Shown piece by piece: positions 1 to 8,402 of a stretch of DNA of 64,000 nucleotides. The stretch's first letter is position 1. Each line of letters begins with the position of its first letter. A program made the position numbers and the translations under genes. The notes below the pieces were generated by a model, which was given only the letters and a program-made list of their open reading frames with translations, was not told the DNA's origin and did not search any database. Source of the stretch: Salinimicrobium sediminis (GTDB lineage Bacteria > Bacteroidota > Bacteroidia > Flavobacteriales > Flavobacteriaceae); NCBI RefSeq assembly GCF_900215295.1, contig NZ_OCMF01000005.1, forward strand, positions 95,831 through 159,830, given 5' to 3'.

Positions 1-1
1 A

Positions 2-105
2 AGATTCAAGATTCAAGATTCAAGATTCAGAATTCAGAATTTTTCCCACACATTCATATCAACTTACTACTCATTACTGATCACTGACCACTGAATACTT
101 GATTA
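2..105. repeat. Period-7 tandem repeats downstream of purB
   Basis: Positions 2-29 hold four perfect copies of agattca, followed by degenerate copies (gaattca) to about 42. A second period-7 tract with a tgaNtac-like unit runs from about 64 and reaches the purB stop codon at 103-105. The stretch shows no coding capacity. The same agattca unit recurs before the tRNA-Pro gene at about 36341. Origin by slippage is inference. Confidence 0.8.
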
Positions 106-1440
106 TATTCCCGTATAATTCTGCGGACTAATTTGCCTGAGTTCTTCCTTTATTTCTTCTGAAACTTCCAAGCTTCCAATAAATTCTGATATGCTGTCAC
201 GATTTATTTTCTCGTTGGTACGGGTAAGGCCTTTTAAAGCTTCATACGGGTTTGGATAACCTTCGCGTCTAAGAATGGTTTGAATGGCTTCGGCCACTAC
301 CGCCCAGTTATCTTCAAGATCGGCATCGAGTTTGGCTTCATTCAGTAACAGCTTATTAAGGCCTTTAAGGGTAGATGAAAATCCGATCAAGGTATGACCA
401 AAAGGCACCCCTATAGTTCTTAGGACTGTACTGTCTGTTAGATCCCGTTGTAACCTACTAACCGGTAATTTAGCCGAAAGGTGCTCAAAAAGGGCATTTG
501 CTATGCCCAGGTTCCCTTCACTGTTCTCAAAATCGATGGGATTCACCTTGTGGGGCATCGCCGAGGATCCCACTTCTCCTTTTTTGATCTTTTGCTTGAA
601 ATAATCCATGGAGACGTAAGACCAAATGTCTCTATCCAGGTCAAGAATTATAGTGTTAATACGTTTTAGAGCATCAAAAAGCGAAGCCATATGGTCATAG
701 TGTTCAATTTGGGTAGTAGGAAAAGAATGATAAAGTCCTAGAGAACCCTCAACAAAATCCTTTCCGAAGAGCTTCCAGTTTACCTTGGGATATGCTACTT
801 TATGAGCATTGAAATTACCTGTTGCGCCACCAAATTTAGCTGCATTGGGAATATCCTGCAGGTATTTTAACTGTTCCTTTAATCTTACTACAAAGACTTT
901 GATCTCTTTTCCCAAACGGGTAGGGGAGGCAGGCTGGCCATGTGTTCTGGCCAGCATAGGGATTTCCTTCCAGTCGGTGGCCAATTGTTCCAGCTTTTCC
1001 AAAAGGTCATTCAATGCAGGATTATAAACATCTTCCAGAGCTTCTTTTATACTTAAAGGAACTGCCGTATTATTGATATCCTGTGAGGTAAGGCCAAAAT
1101 GAATGAATTCCTTGAATTGCGACAGGTTTAACTTGTCGAACCTGTCTTTGATAAAATATTCAACAGCCTTAACGTCGTGATTTGTGGTTTTTTCGATCTC
1201 TTTAATTTCCAAAGCATCCTCTGTGGAAAAGTTGCTGTAGATCTTACGCAGTTCAGCAAACTTGGATTCCTGCATTTGTTTTAGCTGTGGTAGGCCGAGC
1301 TCACAAAGAGAAATGAAATATTCTATTTCTACCCGCACCCTGTATTTTATAAGGGCTTGTTCGCTAAAGTATTCGGCAAGCTGCCGGGTCTTGGAAATAT
1401 ATCTACCGTCAATGGGCGAAATTGCCTGGAGAGAAGTCAT
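103..1440 (-). CDS. purB: Adenylosuccinate lyase
   Basis: This enzyme removes fumarate from SAICAR and from adenylosuccinate in cytosolic purine and AMP synthesis. The 445-residue product has the fumarase/aspartase superfamily signature SSAMPHKVNP at about residues 292-301, with the catalytic serine in its flexible loop. The histidine of RTHGQPA lies near residue 167, and TSQDINNTA near 118-126. Length and the N-terminal SPIDGRY motif fit the short-type bacterial PurB. The ATG at 1440 leads directly into the conserved N-terminus. It appears to be monocistronic, with a period-7 repeat tract directly after its stop codon. The family assignment is secure. Confidence 0.97.
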   Translation of the reverse strand: MTSLQAISPIDGRYISKTRQLAEYFSEQALIKYRVRVEIEYFISLCELGLPQLKQMQESKFAELRKIYSNFSTEDALEIKEIEKTTNHDVKAVEYFIKDRFDKLNLSQFKEFIHFGLTSQDINNTAVPLSIKEALEDVYNPALNDLLEKLEQLATDWKEIPMLARTHGQPASPTRLGKEIKVFVVRLKEQLKYLQDIPNAAKFGGATGNFNAHKVAYPKVNWKLFGKDFVEGSLGLYHSFPTTQIEHYDHMASLFDALKRINTIILDLDRDIWSYVSMDYFKQKIKKGEVGSSAMPHKVNPIDFENSEGNLGIANALFEHLSAKLPVSRLQRDLTDSTVLRTIGVPFGHTLIGFSSTLKGLNKLLLNEAKLDADLEDNWAVVAEAIQTILRREGYPNPYEALKGLTRTNEKINRDSISEFIGSLEVSEEIKEELRQISPQNYTGI

Positions 1441-1518
1441 GAAAATCTGTTTCAGAAATTAAAGGCTAAAGATACATTTTTCAGGGGTACTCAAAAAGGC
1501 ATTTTTTCCTGAAGTTTT

Positions 1519-2202
1519 TCAGGCTTTTTCGAGCAACTCCTGCACCACCCGCGGCACACCTACTGATGCTTTTTCAGCATAAATCTTTAGATTTTTAGAT
1601 TCAGCGACAGAGGGTTTGGGGTCGATAAAATAAATAGGAATCCCTTCAGGAGCAAGGTCCAGTAGTCCGGCGGCGGGATAAACCTGCATGGAGGTGCCAA
1701 TGATCATAAGGACATCTGCCTGGAAAGTAATGTCCATGGCGGGCTCCATCATAGGAACAGCCTCTCCAAACCACACCACATGTGGCCTAAGCTGGAAATT
1801 GTTTTCGCAAAAATCTCCGGGATTCAGGTCATCCTCCCAATCCATAATAAGCTCACCGTTAAAAGTACTGCGGACTTTCTTAAGCTCCCCGTGAAGGTGG
1901 ATTACATTGCTGCTGCCTGCTTTTTCATGTAGATCATCAACATTTTGGGTAATGATATAAACTTCATATTTTTCCTCAAGATCTTTTAAAGCCTTATGTG
2001 CATCATTGGGAGAAACCTCCTTTAACTGTCTTCGGCGTTTGTTGTAAAAATCAAGTACCAGTTCCATATTGCGTTCCCAACCCATTGGAGAAGCAACTTC
2101 CATCACATCATGTCCTTCCCAGAGGCCATCGGCATCCCTAAAGGTGCTAATTCCGCTTTCTGCACTAATACCTGCTCCCGTAAGTACAACAACTTTTTTC
2201 AT
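1519..2202 (-). CDS. cobB: Sir2-family NAD-dependent protein deacylase (CobB-like)
   Basis: This is an NAD-dependent lysine deacylase acting on cytosolic proteins. The Rossmann motif GAGISAESG is at residues 9-17, TQNVDDLH at 85-92, and the catalytic histidine is in IHLHGEL (about H104). Y53 and R56 in FYNKRRRQL match the Tyr/Arg pair of SIRT5-like class III enzymes, which suggests desuccinylase or demalonylase activity (inference). The zinc module looks degenerate: only one cysteine (C132) remains where CobB proteins normally have four. I start at the ATG at 2202; the longer frame begins only with TTG at 2211. The gene diverges from trmH. Confidence 0.92.
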   Translation of the reverse strand: MKKVVVLTGAGISAESGISTFRDADGLWEGHDVMEVASPMGWERNMELVLDFYNKRRRQLKEVSPNDAHKALKDLEEKYEVYIITQNVDDLHEKAGSSNVIHLHGELKKVRSTFNGELIMDWEDDLNPGDFCENNFQLRPHVVWFGEAVPMMEPAMDITFQADVLMIIGTSMQVYPAAGLLDLAPEGIPIYFIDPKPSVAESKNLKIYAEKASVGVPRVVQELLEKA

Positions 2203-2282
2203 ACATGTCAATTTGATGCATAAAATAAGTAGTTTTTACGGAATTTCATAGGCCTCATTGAATTGTTATCGGGAGGATTGTC

Positions 2283-2290
2283 TAATTTCG
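2283..2290 (+). promoter_or_regulatory. Possible -7 box for trmH
   Basis: TAATTTCG matches the Bacteroidota -7 consensus TAnnTTTG at 7 of 8 defined or free positions, and ends only four bases before the trmH ATG. If it is used, the transcript would be leaderless or nearly so. No convincing -33 TTTG is visible. This is a weak call. Confidence 0.35.
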
Positions 2291-2294
2291 CCAC

Positions 2295-2951
2295 ATGAAT
2301 GAGAACCGGAAATTACTCGAGTACCTCGAATCATTTCTTACCGAAAGCAGAAAGGAACTTTTTAAAATAGTCCTCTCCCAGCGCACAAATCACTTTACGG
2401 TGGCCACCCAGGATGTTTATCAATTACATAATACCAGTGCGGTGATTCGCAGTTGTGATGTTTTTGGCGTTCAGAATGTACATGTGGTGGAAGAGGTGAA
2501 TCTCAAGAAGATCGACAGGGAAATCGCAATGGGTGCTCAAAAATGGGTGGATATTAACCGGTATACTTCAACAGAAGATTGTATTGACACATTGAGAAAT
2601 GAAGGCTATAGGATCATAGCGACCTCGCCTCATAAAGGAATCATGCTTCAGGATTTCGATATTTCCAGGCCTGCAGCCCTGTTCTTTGGTAGGGAAACTG
2701 AAGGTCTTTCAGAAGAAGTACTGGAAGAGGCGGATGAATTTTTGCAGATTCCCATGGTGGGATTTACCGAAAGTTTGAATATCTCGGTTTCTGCAGCTAT
2801 TATTCTTCAGGATGTAACTGCCCGATTACGAAGGAGTGAGATCAACTGGCAGCTTTCCGAAGAAGAGCAAATTTTTAAACGATTAGACTGGGCAAAGAAA
2901 AATTTAAAAAATTCCGCCGAAATCATCAGCCGTTTTGAGGCATCACGATAA
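2295..2951 (+). CDS. trmH: TrmH-family tRNA (guanosine-2'-O)-methyltransferase
   Basis: This SPOUT-fold RNA ribose methyltransferase probably modifies G18 of tRNAs with SAM. The 218 residues include the N-terminal motif HNTSAVIRSCDVFG near 45-60, then ALFFGRETEGLSEE near 130 and the terminal motif ESLNISVSAAIILQD near 155-170. Together these are the three SpoU motifs that form the knotted SAM site. The size matches TrmH rather than the longer RlmB/TrmL-like relatives with an added L30e domain. A rRNA target cannot be excluded from sequence alone. The gene stands alone on the plus strand, followed by an SRPBCC gene 36 bp later. Confidence 0.9.
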   Translation: MNENRKLLEYLESFLTESRKELFKIVLSQRTNHFTVATQDVYQLHNTSAVIRSCDVFGVQNVHVVEEVNLKKIDREIAMGAQKWVDINRYTSTEDCIDTLRNEGYRIIATSPHKGIMLQDFDISRPAALFFGRETEGLSEEVLEEADEFLQIPMVGFTESLNISVSAAIILQDVTARLRRSEINWQLSEEEQIFKRLDWAKKNLKNSAEIISRFEASR

Positions 2952-2987
2952 AATTATTTACATTTAGGTCCCCTATGTGAAATTTGC

Positions 2988-3515
2988 ATGACACTTTTCT
3001 TTTACATCATTATTGGCCTCATCACTTTTGTTGCGTTCCTCCATGCCTGGGCAAAAAAGGAATATAACTTTAGCAGAACCGTGGTCATAAACAGGCCTAA
3101 GGCTGAAGTTTATGCTTTTATAAGACAGTTGAAAAAACAACCTCTCTGGATGCCGTGGTTCTTAAATGATCCCGGGGTGGTTTTAAAATTTAAGGGAGAA
3201 GACGGTAAAGTTGGCGCTTCTGCTTATTGGAAAGGTAGCAACAACGTGGAGGGGATCGAGAAGATCGTAAAGGTAAAGGAAGGAAAAGTTTTTGAAACCC
3301 AGTTACTATTCATAAAACCCTATAAATCTCTTTCTCTTTGCTATATGGCGGTCAAGGAGGTGGAGCCTAATCGCACAAAAATGGTATGGGGTGTAAAAGG
3401 AGTACATAAATTTCCTGCGTCGGTGCTGATGCTTTTTTACGGAATGGATCGCGCTTTGGGAAAAGACTTTGAAACAGGTTTGTACAACCTAAAAATTCAC
3501 CTGGAGAGAAAATAA
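2988..3515 (+). CDS. SRPBCC (START-like) family protein with N-terminal membrane helix
   Basis: The 175-residue protein begins with one hydrophobic helix (about residues 2-19) and continues into a polyketide-cyclase/START-like SRPBCC domain. Visible features are the opening strand with INRPKAEVYAFIRQ, the central W-rich stretch, and the closing helix that packs over the ligand cavity near the C-terminus. Such domains bind hydrophobic ligands in a deep pocket, and the ligand here is unknown. The helix suggests the domain is tethered to the inner membrane. It follows trmH and may share its transcript. No catalytic residues can be assigned. Confidence 0.75.
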   Translation: MTLFFYIIIGLITFVAFLHAWAKKEYNFSRTVVINRPKAEVYAFIRQLKKQPLWMPWFLNDPGVVLKFKGEDGKVGASAYWKGSNNVEGIEKIVKVKEGKVFETQLLFIKPYKSLSLCYMAVKEVEPNRTKMVWGVKGVHKFPASVLMLFYGMDRALGKDFETGLYNLKIHLERK

Positions 3516-3536
3516 CTCATTAAAGCACCAAATCAA

Positions 3537-3571
3537 AAATTCCAAATTCCAACTTTTCAATTACAAATTCC
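3537..3571. repeat. Degenerate period-7 repeat (aaattcc unit)
   Basis: Copies of aaattcc occur at 3537, 3544 and 3565, all in phase with a period of seven, with two degenerate units between them. The tract lies in the 206-bp gap between two converging genes and does not code. Confidence 0.6.
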
Positions 3572-3661
3572 GGGAAGGTCTGGATAAAAGTTATTTAAAT
3601 TCTATCTGTTGACGTCACTTTAACCACTTTCAGGGTAGAAAATTAATAGCTGGTAAATAGT

Positions 3662-3694
3662 CAAAAAAAAAGCCGAAAATTCACATTTTCGGCT
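3662..3694 (-). terminator. Intrinsic terminator of the CarboxypepD_reg-like gene
   Basis: A perfect 10-bp stem (agccgaaaat / attttcggct, positions 3671-3694) has a four-base loop. On the minus strand it is followed by a run of eight T. It lies 28 bp beyond the stop codon of the gene at 3722. Confidence 0.88.
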
Positions 3695-3721
3695 CCTGTA
3701 AATTTCAAAGTTCTTTCTGCT

Positions 3722-4480
3722 TTACCTGTTCAGAACCTTGTATTCCTCATAGCAACCACTCATGGCGTCCAGTATCTGCAGGTCGTTAGCCGTTTTTATG
3801 AAATCGGTTGAATAATCACACCTGCGAAGCACTTCATCGATATCCATCCTGTTTATACCAAGCACAGCCATTAAGGTTTGCCTGTCGAACTTAGTAGCCA
3901 GCAGGCGGCGTATCTCGTCATCCTGTTTCATCTCCCTAAGCTTTTTCATTTGTTGAGGTTGCTTTCCGAAAATATTATACAAAGCGTCTGCCGGATTAAA
4001 AACAGCCCCCAATACTCTCGAAACCGCATTAGGACTGTAATCTCCACCTTCATAGCCTTGATTCAATCCGGAAATACTGTAGCGGTAATTCTCATAAATA
4101 GGAATATTCTTGGCATCGATCTCCAGATATCCTGTCAACTGAACGGGACTCACAGTAACTTCTTCCAGGGCAATCCCGAGTTCGGTCATTTTTACTTTTA
4201 CCTCTCCAAACTTAAGCCAGTCATTGGTGACTCTTACCCGTATGGATTTAAAACCCAGGTAAGAAAAATAAAGGGTGTCATTGACCTGCGCCTTAATTTC
4301 GAAATCTCCTGTCGCAGAGGACACCGCACCAATCACCTGGTTGAGGTTCACAATGTGAGCATTCTCAATGGGAAGGTCATTCGCGGCGTTAAGTACCTTT
4401 CCTTTTACTACAGTAGGTTGTTCCTGGCTAAATGCCATAAAACCCAGGAGTAGGAAAAGGGGAGCTAAAAGTTTTTTCAT
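3722..4480 (-). CDS. Exported protein with CarboxypepD_reg-like domain
   Basis: The 252-residue protein has a cleavable signal peptide (LLAPLFLLLGFMAFSQ) and then a carboxypeptidase-regulatory-like beta-sandwich at about residues 22-100. Typical motifs are VVKGKVLNAANDLPIENAHI and LYFSYLGFKSIRV. This fold is the one found at the N-terminus of TonB-dependent receptors, but no receptor barrel follows here. The C-terminal 140 residues are mostly helical, with no recognised domain. The protein is presumably periplasmic or attached to the outer membrane. Flavobacteria carry many such stand-alone proteins, and their role is unknown. An intrinsic terminator ends the gene. Confidence 0.8.
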   Translation of the reverse strand: MKKLLAPLFLLLGFMAFSQEQPTVVKGKVLNAANDLPIENAHIVNLNQVIGAVSSATGDFEIKAQVNDTLYFSYLGFKSIRVRVTNDWLKFGEVKVKMTELGIALEEVTVSPVQLTGYLEIDAKNIPIYENYRYSISGLNQGYEGGDYSPNAVSRVLGAVFNPADALYNIFGKQPQQMKKLREMKQDDEIRRLLATKFDRQTLMAVLGINRMDIDEVLRRCDYSTDFIKTANDLQILDAMSGCYEEYKVLNR

Positions 4481-4537
4481 GCTGTGATCTAAGCTATTTA
4501 CGTACTAGGAAAAATTGTACCAAAAGCTTTCCAAAAA

Positions 4538-6373
4538 TTACTTTTTTGATCTTCTTCTTTTAATGGAGCTTTCAATGCTGCTGCTGCGGCCACCGCTCTT
4601 CTTTCCCTGGCGTCCGCCGGATCCTGCGTCAGATGACCTTCTTCTACCACCCGTAGGTGCATCAGATGAACGTCTGCGGCCTTTATCTCCACTTCTGGAG
4701 GGCTTGTCAAAACTGCGTTCGCCTTTGTCTCTACCTTTAAAGCCACCCCCGCCTTTGCGGCCGCCACTGCGTTCCTTGCCGGCGCTTTTCTTGGTGATCT
4801 CCACATTGATGTGACGACCATTGTGTTTAAAATCCTGGAAAATTTTAATCACTTCTTCCGCTTTTGAACTGTCTACGTTAAAAAAGGAGAAGCTGTCTTT
4901 TACTTCAACACGATTTACATCATCTCTTCCAAGATCTAAAGTAGCCTTAAGGAAATCCTTGAGGCTCATCCAGTCAAAATCATCTTTTGCTCCTACGTTA
5001 ATAAAGAACCTGGTGCTGTCACCTTCGTCCTCATAAACTTCCGTAGAACCTTTTGCATTAAGATCCTGTGCGTTGTTGTAGTAATTAAAGAATCTGGTGA
5101 ATTCTACCGAAAAGAATTTTTTAAGGAGTTCTTCTTTTGTAAGGCCTTCAAAAAGTTCGGCTATACTCGGTAAATATTTATCGATCTCATGATTGATCTC
5201 TGTCTTACTTATTTCATTGGCAAGGTGGAATAGCTGCACTTCGCAGATCTCTCTGCCATCGGGAATATCCTTTCTTTCAAAAGCCTGCCCTATGATTCGC
5301 TCAATACCTTTGATCTTCCTTGCTTCACTCTTGGAAACAATTACCATAGAAACTCCGCTTTTTCCGGCTCTTCCGGTACGACCGCTTCGGTGAGTATAAG
5401 TTTCTATTTCATCTGGAAGCTGGTAGTTGATCACGTGAGTAATATCGTCAACGTCAATTCCGCGGGCAGCAACATCTGTAGCTACCAGCATCTGGATCTG
5501 TCTTGCTCTAAAACTTTTCATCACCAGGTCACGTTGATTTTGACTCAAGTCTCCATGAAGAGCAGCAGCGTTATACCCATCTTCGATAAGCTGTTCGGCT
5601 ACTTTTTGAGTGTCACGTTTGGTGCGACAAAAAACAACAGAAAAAATATCCGGGTTTGCGTCTGAAAGTCTTTTTAAGGCTGCATAACGGTCACGGGCAT
5701 TAACCACATAATACTCGTGGGAAACATTTGAGGTTCCCATGTTCTTTGTACCCACAGTAATCTCTACCGGGGTGCGCATAAACTTTTTAGCAATAGTAGA
5801 AACCTCCTTAGGCATTGTAGCCGAGAACAACCAGGTGCTCTTTTCTTTTGGAGTATGGGAGAGGATCTCTGTAATGTCCTCATAAAAGCCCATGTTCAGC
5901 ATCTCATCTGCTTCATCAAGGATGCAATACTGGATGGCAGAAATATCTACCAGCCTTCTGTTCACCATGTCCTGCATACGGCCGGGAGTGGCAACAATGA
6001 TCTGGGCTCCTTTCTTGATCTGCGCAGCCTGATCTGTAATACTTGCGCCTCCATAGATAGCTACGGTATTCAGGCCCTTGAAATATTTTGAGTAATTCTT
6101 TAATTCGTTTGTAATTTGTAAACACAACTCACGGGTTGGAGAAAGAATAAGGCCCTGCGTCTTTCTACTGTTTACATCAATTTTTTGGATAAGCGGAAAG
6201 CCAAATGCTGCGGTCTTTCCCGTTCCGGTTTGTGCAAGAGCCACCATATCTGTGTCTTCCTGCAATAAAATTGGGATTGCTTTTTCCTGTACTTCGCTAG
6301 GGCTTTCAAAACCCATGTCTTTAATTGCCTGTAACAGGGCGTCATTCAATCCTAATAATTCAAATTTATTCAT
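4538..6373 (-). CDS. deaD: DEAD-box ATP-dependent RNA helicase (DeaD/CsdA-like)
   Basis: This RNA helicase remodels structured RNA, with likely roles in ribosome assembly, cold adaptation and mRNA decay. Q motif and motif I (AQTGTGKT) are at residues about 30-54, PTREL near 79-83, DEAD at 153-156, SAT at 184-186, and the HRSGRTGRAG arginine-finger motif near 328. A DbpA-type RNA-binding domain follows (about 455-535, with FFINVGAKDDFDW). The basic, glycine- and serine-rich tail from about 540 has repeated GGR/SSD units. The 611-residue length and the tail match flavobacterial DeaD proteins. The tail's odd composition produces long shadow frames on both strands that are not genes. Confidence 0.95.
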   Translation of the reverse strand: MNKFELLGLNDALLQAIKDMGFESPSEVQEKAIPILLQEDTDMVALAQTGTGKTAAFGFPLIQKIDVNSRKTQGLILSPTRELCLQITNELKNYSKYFKGLNTVAIYGGASITDQAAQIKKGAQIIVATPGRMQDMVNRRLVDISAIQYCILDEADEMLNMGFYEDITEILSHTPKEKSTWLFSATMPKEVSTIAKKFMRTPVEITVGTKNMGTSNVSHEYYVVNARDRYAALKRLSDANPDIFSVVFCRTKRDTQKVAEQLIEDGYNAAALHGDLSQNQRDLVMKSFRARQIQMLVATDVAARGIDVDDITHVINYQLPDEIETYTHRSGRTGRAGKSGVSMVIVSKSEARKIKGIERIIGQAFERKDIPDGREICEVQLFHLANEISKTEINHEIDKYLPSIAELFEGLTKEELLKKFFSVEFTRFFNYYNNAQDLNAKGSTEVYEDEGDSTRFFINVGAKDDFDWMSLKDFLKATLDLGRDDVNRVEVKDSFSFFNVDSSKAEEVIKIFQDFKHNGRHINVEITKKSAGKERSGGRKGGGGFKGRDKGERSFDKPSRSGDKGRRRSSDAPTGGRRRSSDAGSGGRQGKKSGGRSSSIESSIKRRRSKK

Positions 6374-6429
6374 ACATATCTAATAAGCGGCAAAGGTACG
6401 GATTAGTTAGCAGCTTATTACATTAATAT

Positions 6430-7011
6430 TTAACTGTTCAAATGATCAAGAAAGTCAATCAATTTGCGGATTGCACGCCCACGGTGACTGATTTTGGATT
6501 TTTCTGAAAGGTTCATTTCGGCGAATGTTTCCGATTTTCCTTCGGGTTGAAACACAGGATCATAGCCGAAACCTTGTAAGCCTTTCCTTTCAAAAATGAT
6601 ATTTCCGGCACAAATTCCTTCGAAAGTGTGGAACTTTCCTTTAAGATGCAGTGCAATTACTGTCTTAAAACGGGCACTGCGATCTTCTTTTCCTTCCAAT
6701 TCGTTCAATAGCTTTCCAATATTGGCATCGCTGCTTTTTTCTTCCCCCGCATACCTGGCAGAGTAAACTCCGGGCGCGCCATTTAAGGCTGCGACCTCCA
6801 GACCGGTGTCATCGGCAAAGCAATCATATCCGTATTTTTCCTTTACATATTCAGCTTTTTGAATAGCATTGCCTTCAATGGTGGGCGAGGTTTCAGGAAT
6901 ATCTTCATGGCAACCAATTTCTTCCAGAGAAAGCAGGTGGATACCTTCAGGCATCAAGGATTGTACTTCTTTTATCTTGTTCTTGTTATTCGTGGCGAAA
7001 ACCAATTTCAT
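6430..7011 (-). CDS. rdgB: RdgB/HAM1 non-canonical purine NTP pyrophosphatase
   Basis: The enzyme hydrolyses dITP, ITP and XTP to monophosphates, cleaning the nucleotide pool of deaminated purines. The N-terminal nucleotide-binding motif TNNKNKIKEV is at residues 7-16. The acidic metal-binding motif FADDTGLEVAALNGAPGVYSARYAG lies near 65-90, of which the first part carries the key Asp residues. GFGYDPVFQP near 145 and the SHRGRAIRKL closing motif near 176 complete the family set. The 193 residues are the usual length. It follows rlmH by 6 bp on the same strand, so the pair is probably one operon. Confidence 0.96.
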   Translation of the reverse strand: MKLVFATNNKNKIKEVQSLMPEGIHLLSLEEIGCHEDIPETSPTIEGNAIQKAEYVKEKYGYDCFADDTGLEVAALNGAPGVYSARYAGEEKSSDANIGKLLNELEGKEDRSARFKTVIALHLKGKFHTFEGICAGNIIFERKGLQGFGYDPVFQPEGKSETFAEMNLSEKSKISHRGRAIRKLIDFLDHLNS

Positions 7012-7017
7012 AGCAGA

Positions 7018-7491
7018 TTATTTGTGATGGTAGGGTTCATTCCGAAGGATAGTAAAGGCGCGATACAGCTGTTCGACAAAGAACAGTCTTACCATTTGGT
7101 GCGAAAAAGTCATTTTTGAGAGGGAAATTTTTCCGTCGGCACGGGAGTAGACTTCTTCAGAAAAGCCATAAGGGCCTCCAATGATAAAGATGAGCTGTTT
7201 CATGCCGCTGTTCAACCGCTTCTGAATGTATTCTGAAAAACCTTCCGAAGAAAATTGCTTTCCGTTCTCATCGAGCAGCACAACAAAGTCGGAAGTATTT
7301 ATTCTCTCGAGGATCAGTTTTCCTTCTGCAGCCTTTTGCTGCTCTACAGAAAGGTTCTTTGTCTTCCTTAGATCGGGGATGATCTCCAGTTCAAATTTGT
7401 TGTAGTGGCCCAACCTGTTGACATAGGTTCCGATGAGGTTTTGCAGTGCATTATCATCAGTTTTTCCTATTGTCAGCAATTTTATGGTCAT
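7018..7491 (-). CDS. rlmH: 23S rRNA (pseudouridine-1915-N3)-methyltransferase
   Basis: This SPOUT methyltransferase acts on pseudouridine 1915 in helix 69 of 23S rRNA, on assembled 70S ribosomes. The 157-residue protein shows the RlmH pattern: a KTKNLSVEQQKAAEG segment near 45-60, VVLLDENGKQFSSEGF near 71-86, the SAM-binding knot FIIGGPYGFSEEV near 102-115, and a C-terminal LRNEPYHHK ending that carries the conserved Tyr-His-His. Length and all motifs are normal. It is the first gene of an rlmH-rdgB pair and is divergent from nadC, with about 50 bp between them. Confidence 0.97.
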   Translation of the reverse strand: MTIKLLTIGKTDDNALQNLIGTYVNRLGHYNKFELEIIPDLRKTKNLSVEQQKAAEGKLILERINTSDFVVLLDENGKQFSSEGFSEYIQKRLNSGMKQLIFIIGGPYGFSEEVYSRADGKISLSKMTFSHQMVRLFFVEQLYRAFTILRNEPYHHK

Positions 7492-7541
7492 GGTAAAATT
7501 TTAGTGTTTACTTTGTAACTTTAGCAAAAATAGGCACTGCA

Positions 7542-8399
7542 ATGATTTCAAAAGAACAATTTGAAAAGGAAATTGAAATAATAATTGAAAATGCTTTAAG
7601 GGAAGACGTGGGAGACGGGGATCACAGTTCCCTGGCTTGTATCCCGGCAGATGCCCGGGGAAAAGCAAAATTGCTGGTAAAAGACACCGGAATTCTGGCA
7701 GGAGTCGAGTTTGCCCGCAGGGTTTTTGAAAAAGTAGATCCACAATTAAAGATAGAAGTCCAAATGGAAGACGGTAGCCGCATCAAGCCCCGGGACATTG
7801 TATTTTATGTGGAAGGAGCTTCCCGTTCCATTTTAAAGGCAGAACGCCTGGTGCTTAACGCGATGCAGAGAATGAGTGCCATCGCCACCAAAACCCGCAC
7901 CTTCGTCGATAAACTGGAAGGCACTAATACCCACATTTTAGATACCCGTAAAACTACTCCCGGAATCAGAGCTCTGGAAAAGTGGGCGGTTAAAATTGGA
8001 GGAGGAGAAAACCATCGCTTCGGACTTTTTGATATGATCATGCTTAAAGACAATCATATTGACTATGCCGGAGGAATAGATACTGCAATTACAAAGACCA
8101 AGACTTACTTAAAGGAAAACAACATGGATCTTAAGATCATTGTGGAAGCAAGAAATTTGAACGAGATTAAACAGATCCTTAAAGCCGGGGGTGTTAACCG
8201 TATCCTTCTTGATAACTTCAACTATGATGAAACAAAAGAAGCGGTAGCTTTGATCAACGGCAGGTGCGAAACTGAATCCAGCGGAGGCATTACTCCCGAA
8301 ACTGCCAGGAAATATGCCGAATGTGGAGTGGACTTTATTTCAAGTGGCGCATTAACCCACTCGGTGTATAATCTTGACCTGAGTTTAAAGGCGGTTTAA
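7542..8399 (+). CDS. nadC: Nicotinate-nucleotide pyrophosphorylase (carboxylating)
   Basis: This quinolinate phosphoribosyltransferase converts quinolinate and PRPP into nicotinate mononucleotide in de novo NAD synthesis. The 285 residues include EDVGDGDHSS near 20-29, NAMQRMSAIAT near 107-117, the substrate-binding DTRKTTPGIR near 132-141, KWAVKIGGGENHRFGL near 147-162 and LDNF near 226. SSGGITPETARKYAECGVDFISSGALTHS at the end carries the phosphate-binding loop; its key glycines are at about 247-248. Length is normal. A TAACTTTA sequence at 7516-7523 could be the -7 box. The BrkB-like gene follows after 3 bp. Confidence 0.96.
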   Translation: MISKEQFEKEIEIIIENALREDVGDGDHSSLACIPADARGKAKLLVKDTGILAGVEFARRVFEKVDPQLKIEVQMEDGSRIKPRDIVFYVEGASRSILKAERLVLNAMQRMSAIATKTRTFVDKLEGTNTHILDTRKTTPGIRALEKWAVKIGGGENHRFGLFDMIMLKDNHIDYAGGIDTAITKTKTYLKENNMDLKIIVEARNLNEIKQILKAGGVNRILLDNFNYDETKEAVALINGRCETESSGGITPETARKYAECGVDFISSGALTHSVYNLDLSLKAV

Positions 8400-8402
8400 T
8401 GC

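Noticed and set aside
4498..4821. Arg/Ala-rich frame at the 3' end of the helicase gene
   Set aside because: It is a shadow of the low-complexity basic tail of the DEAD-box helicase in another frame.
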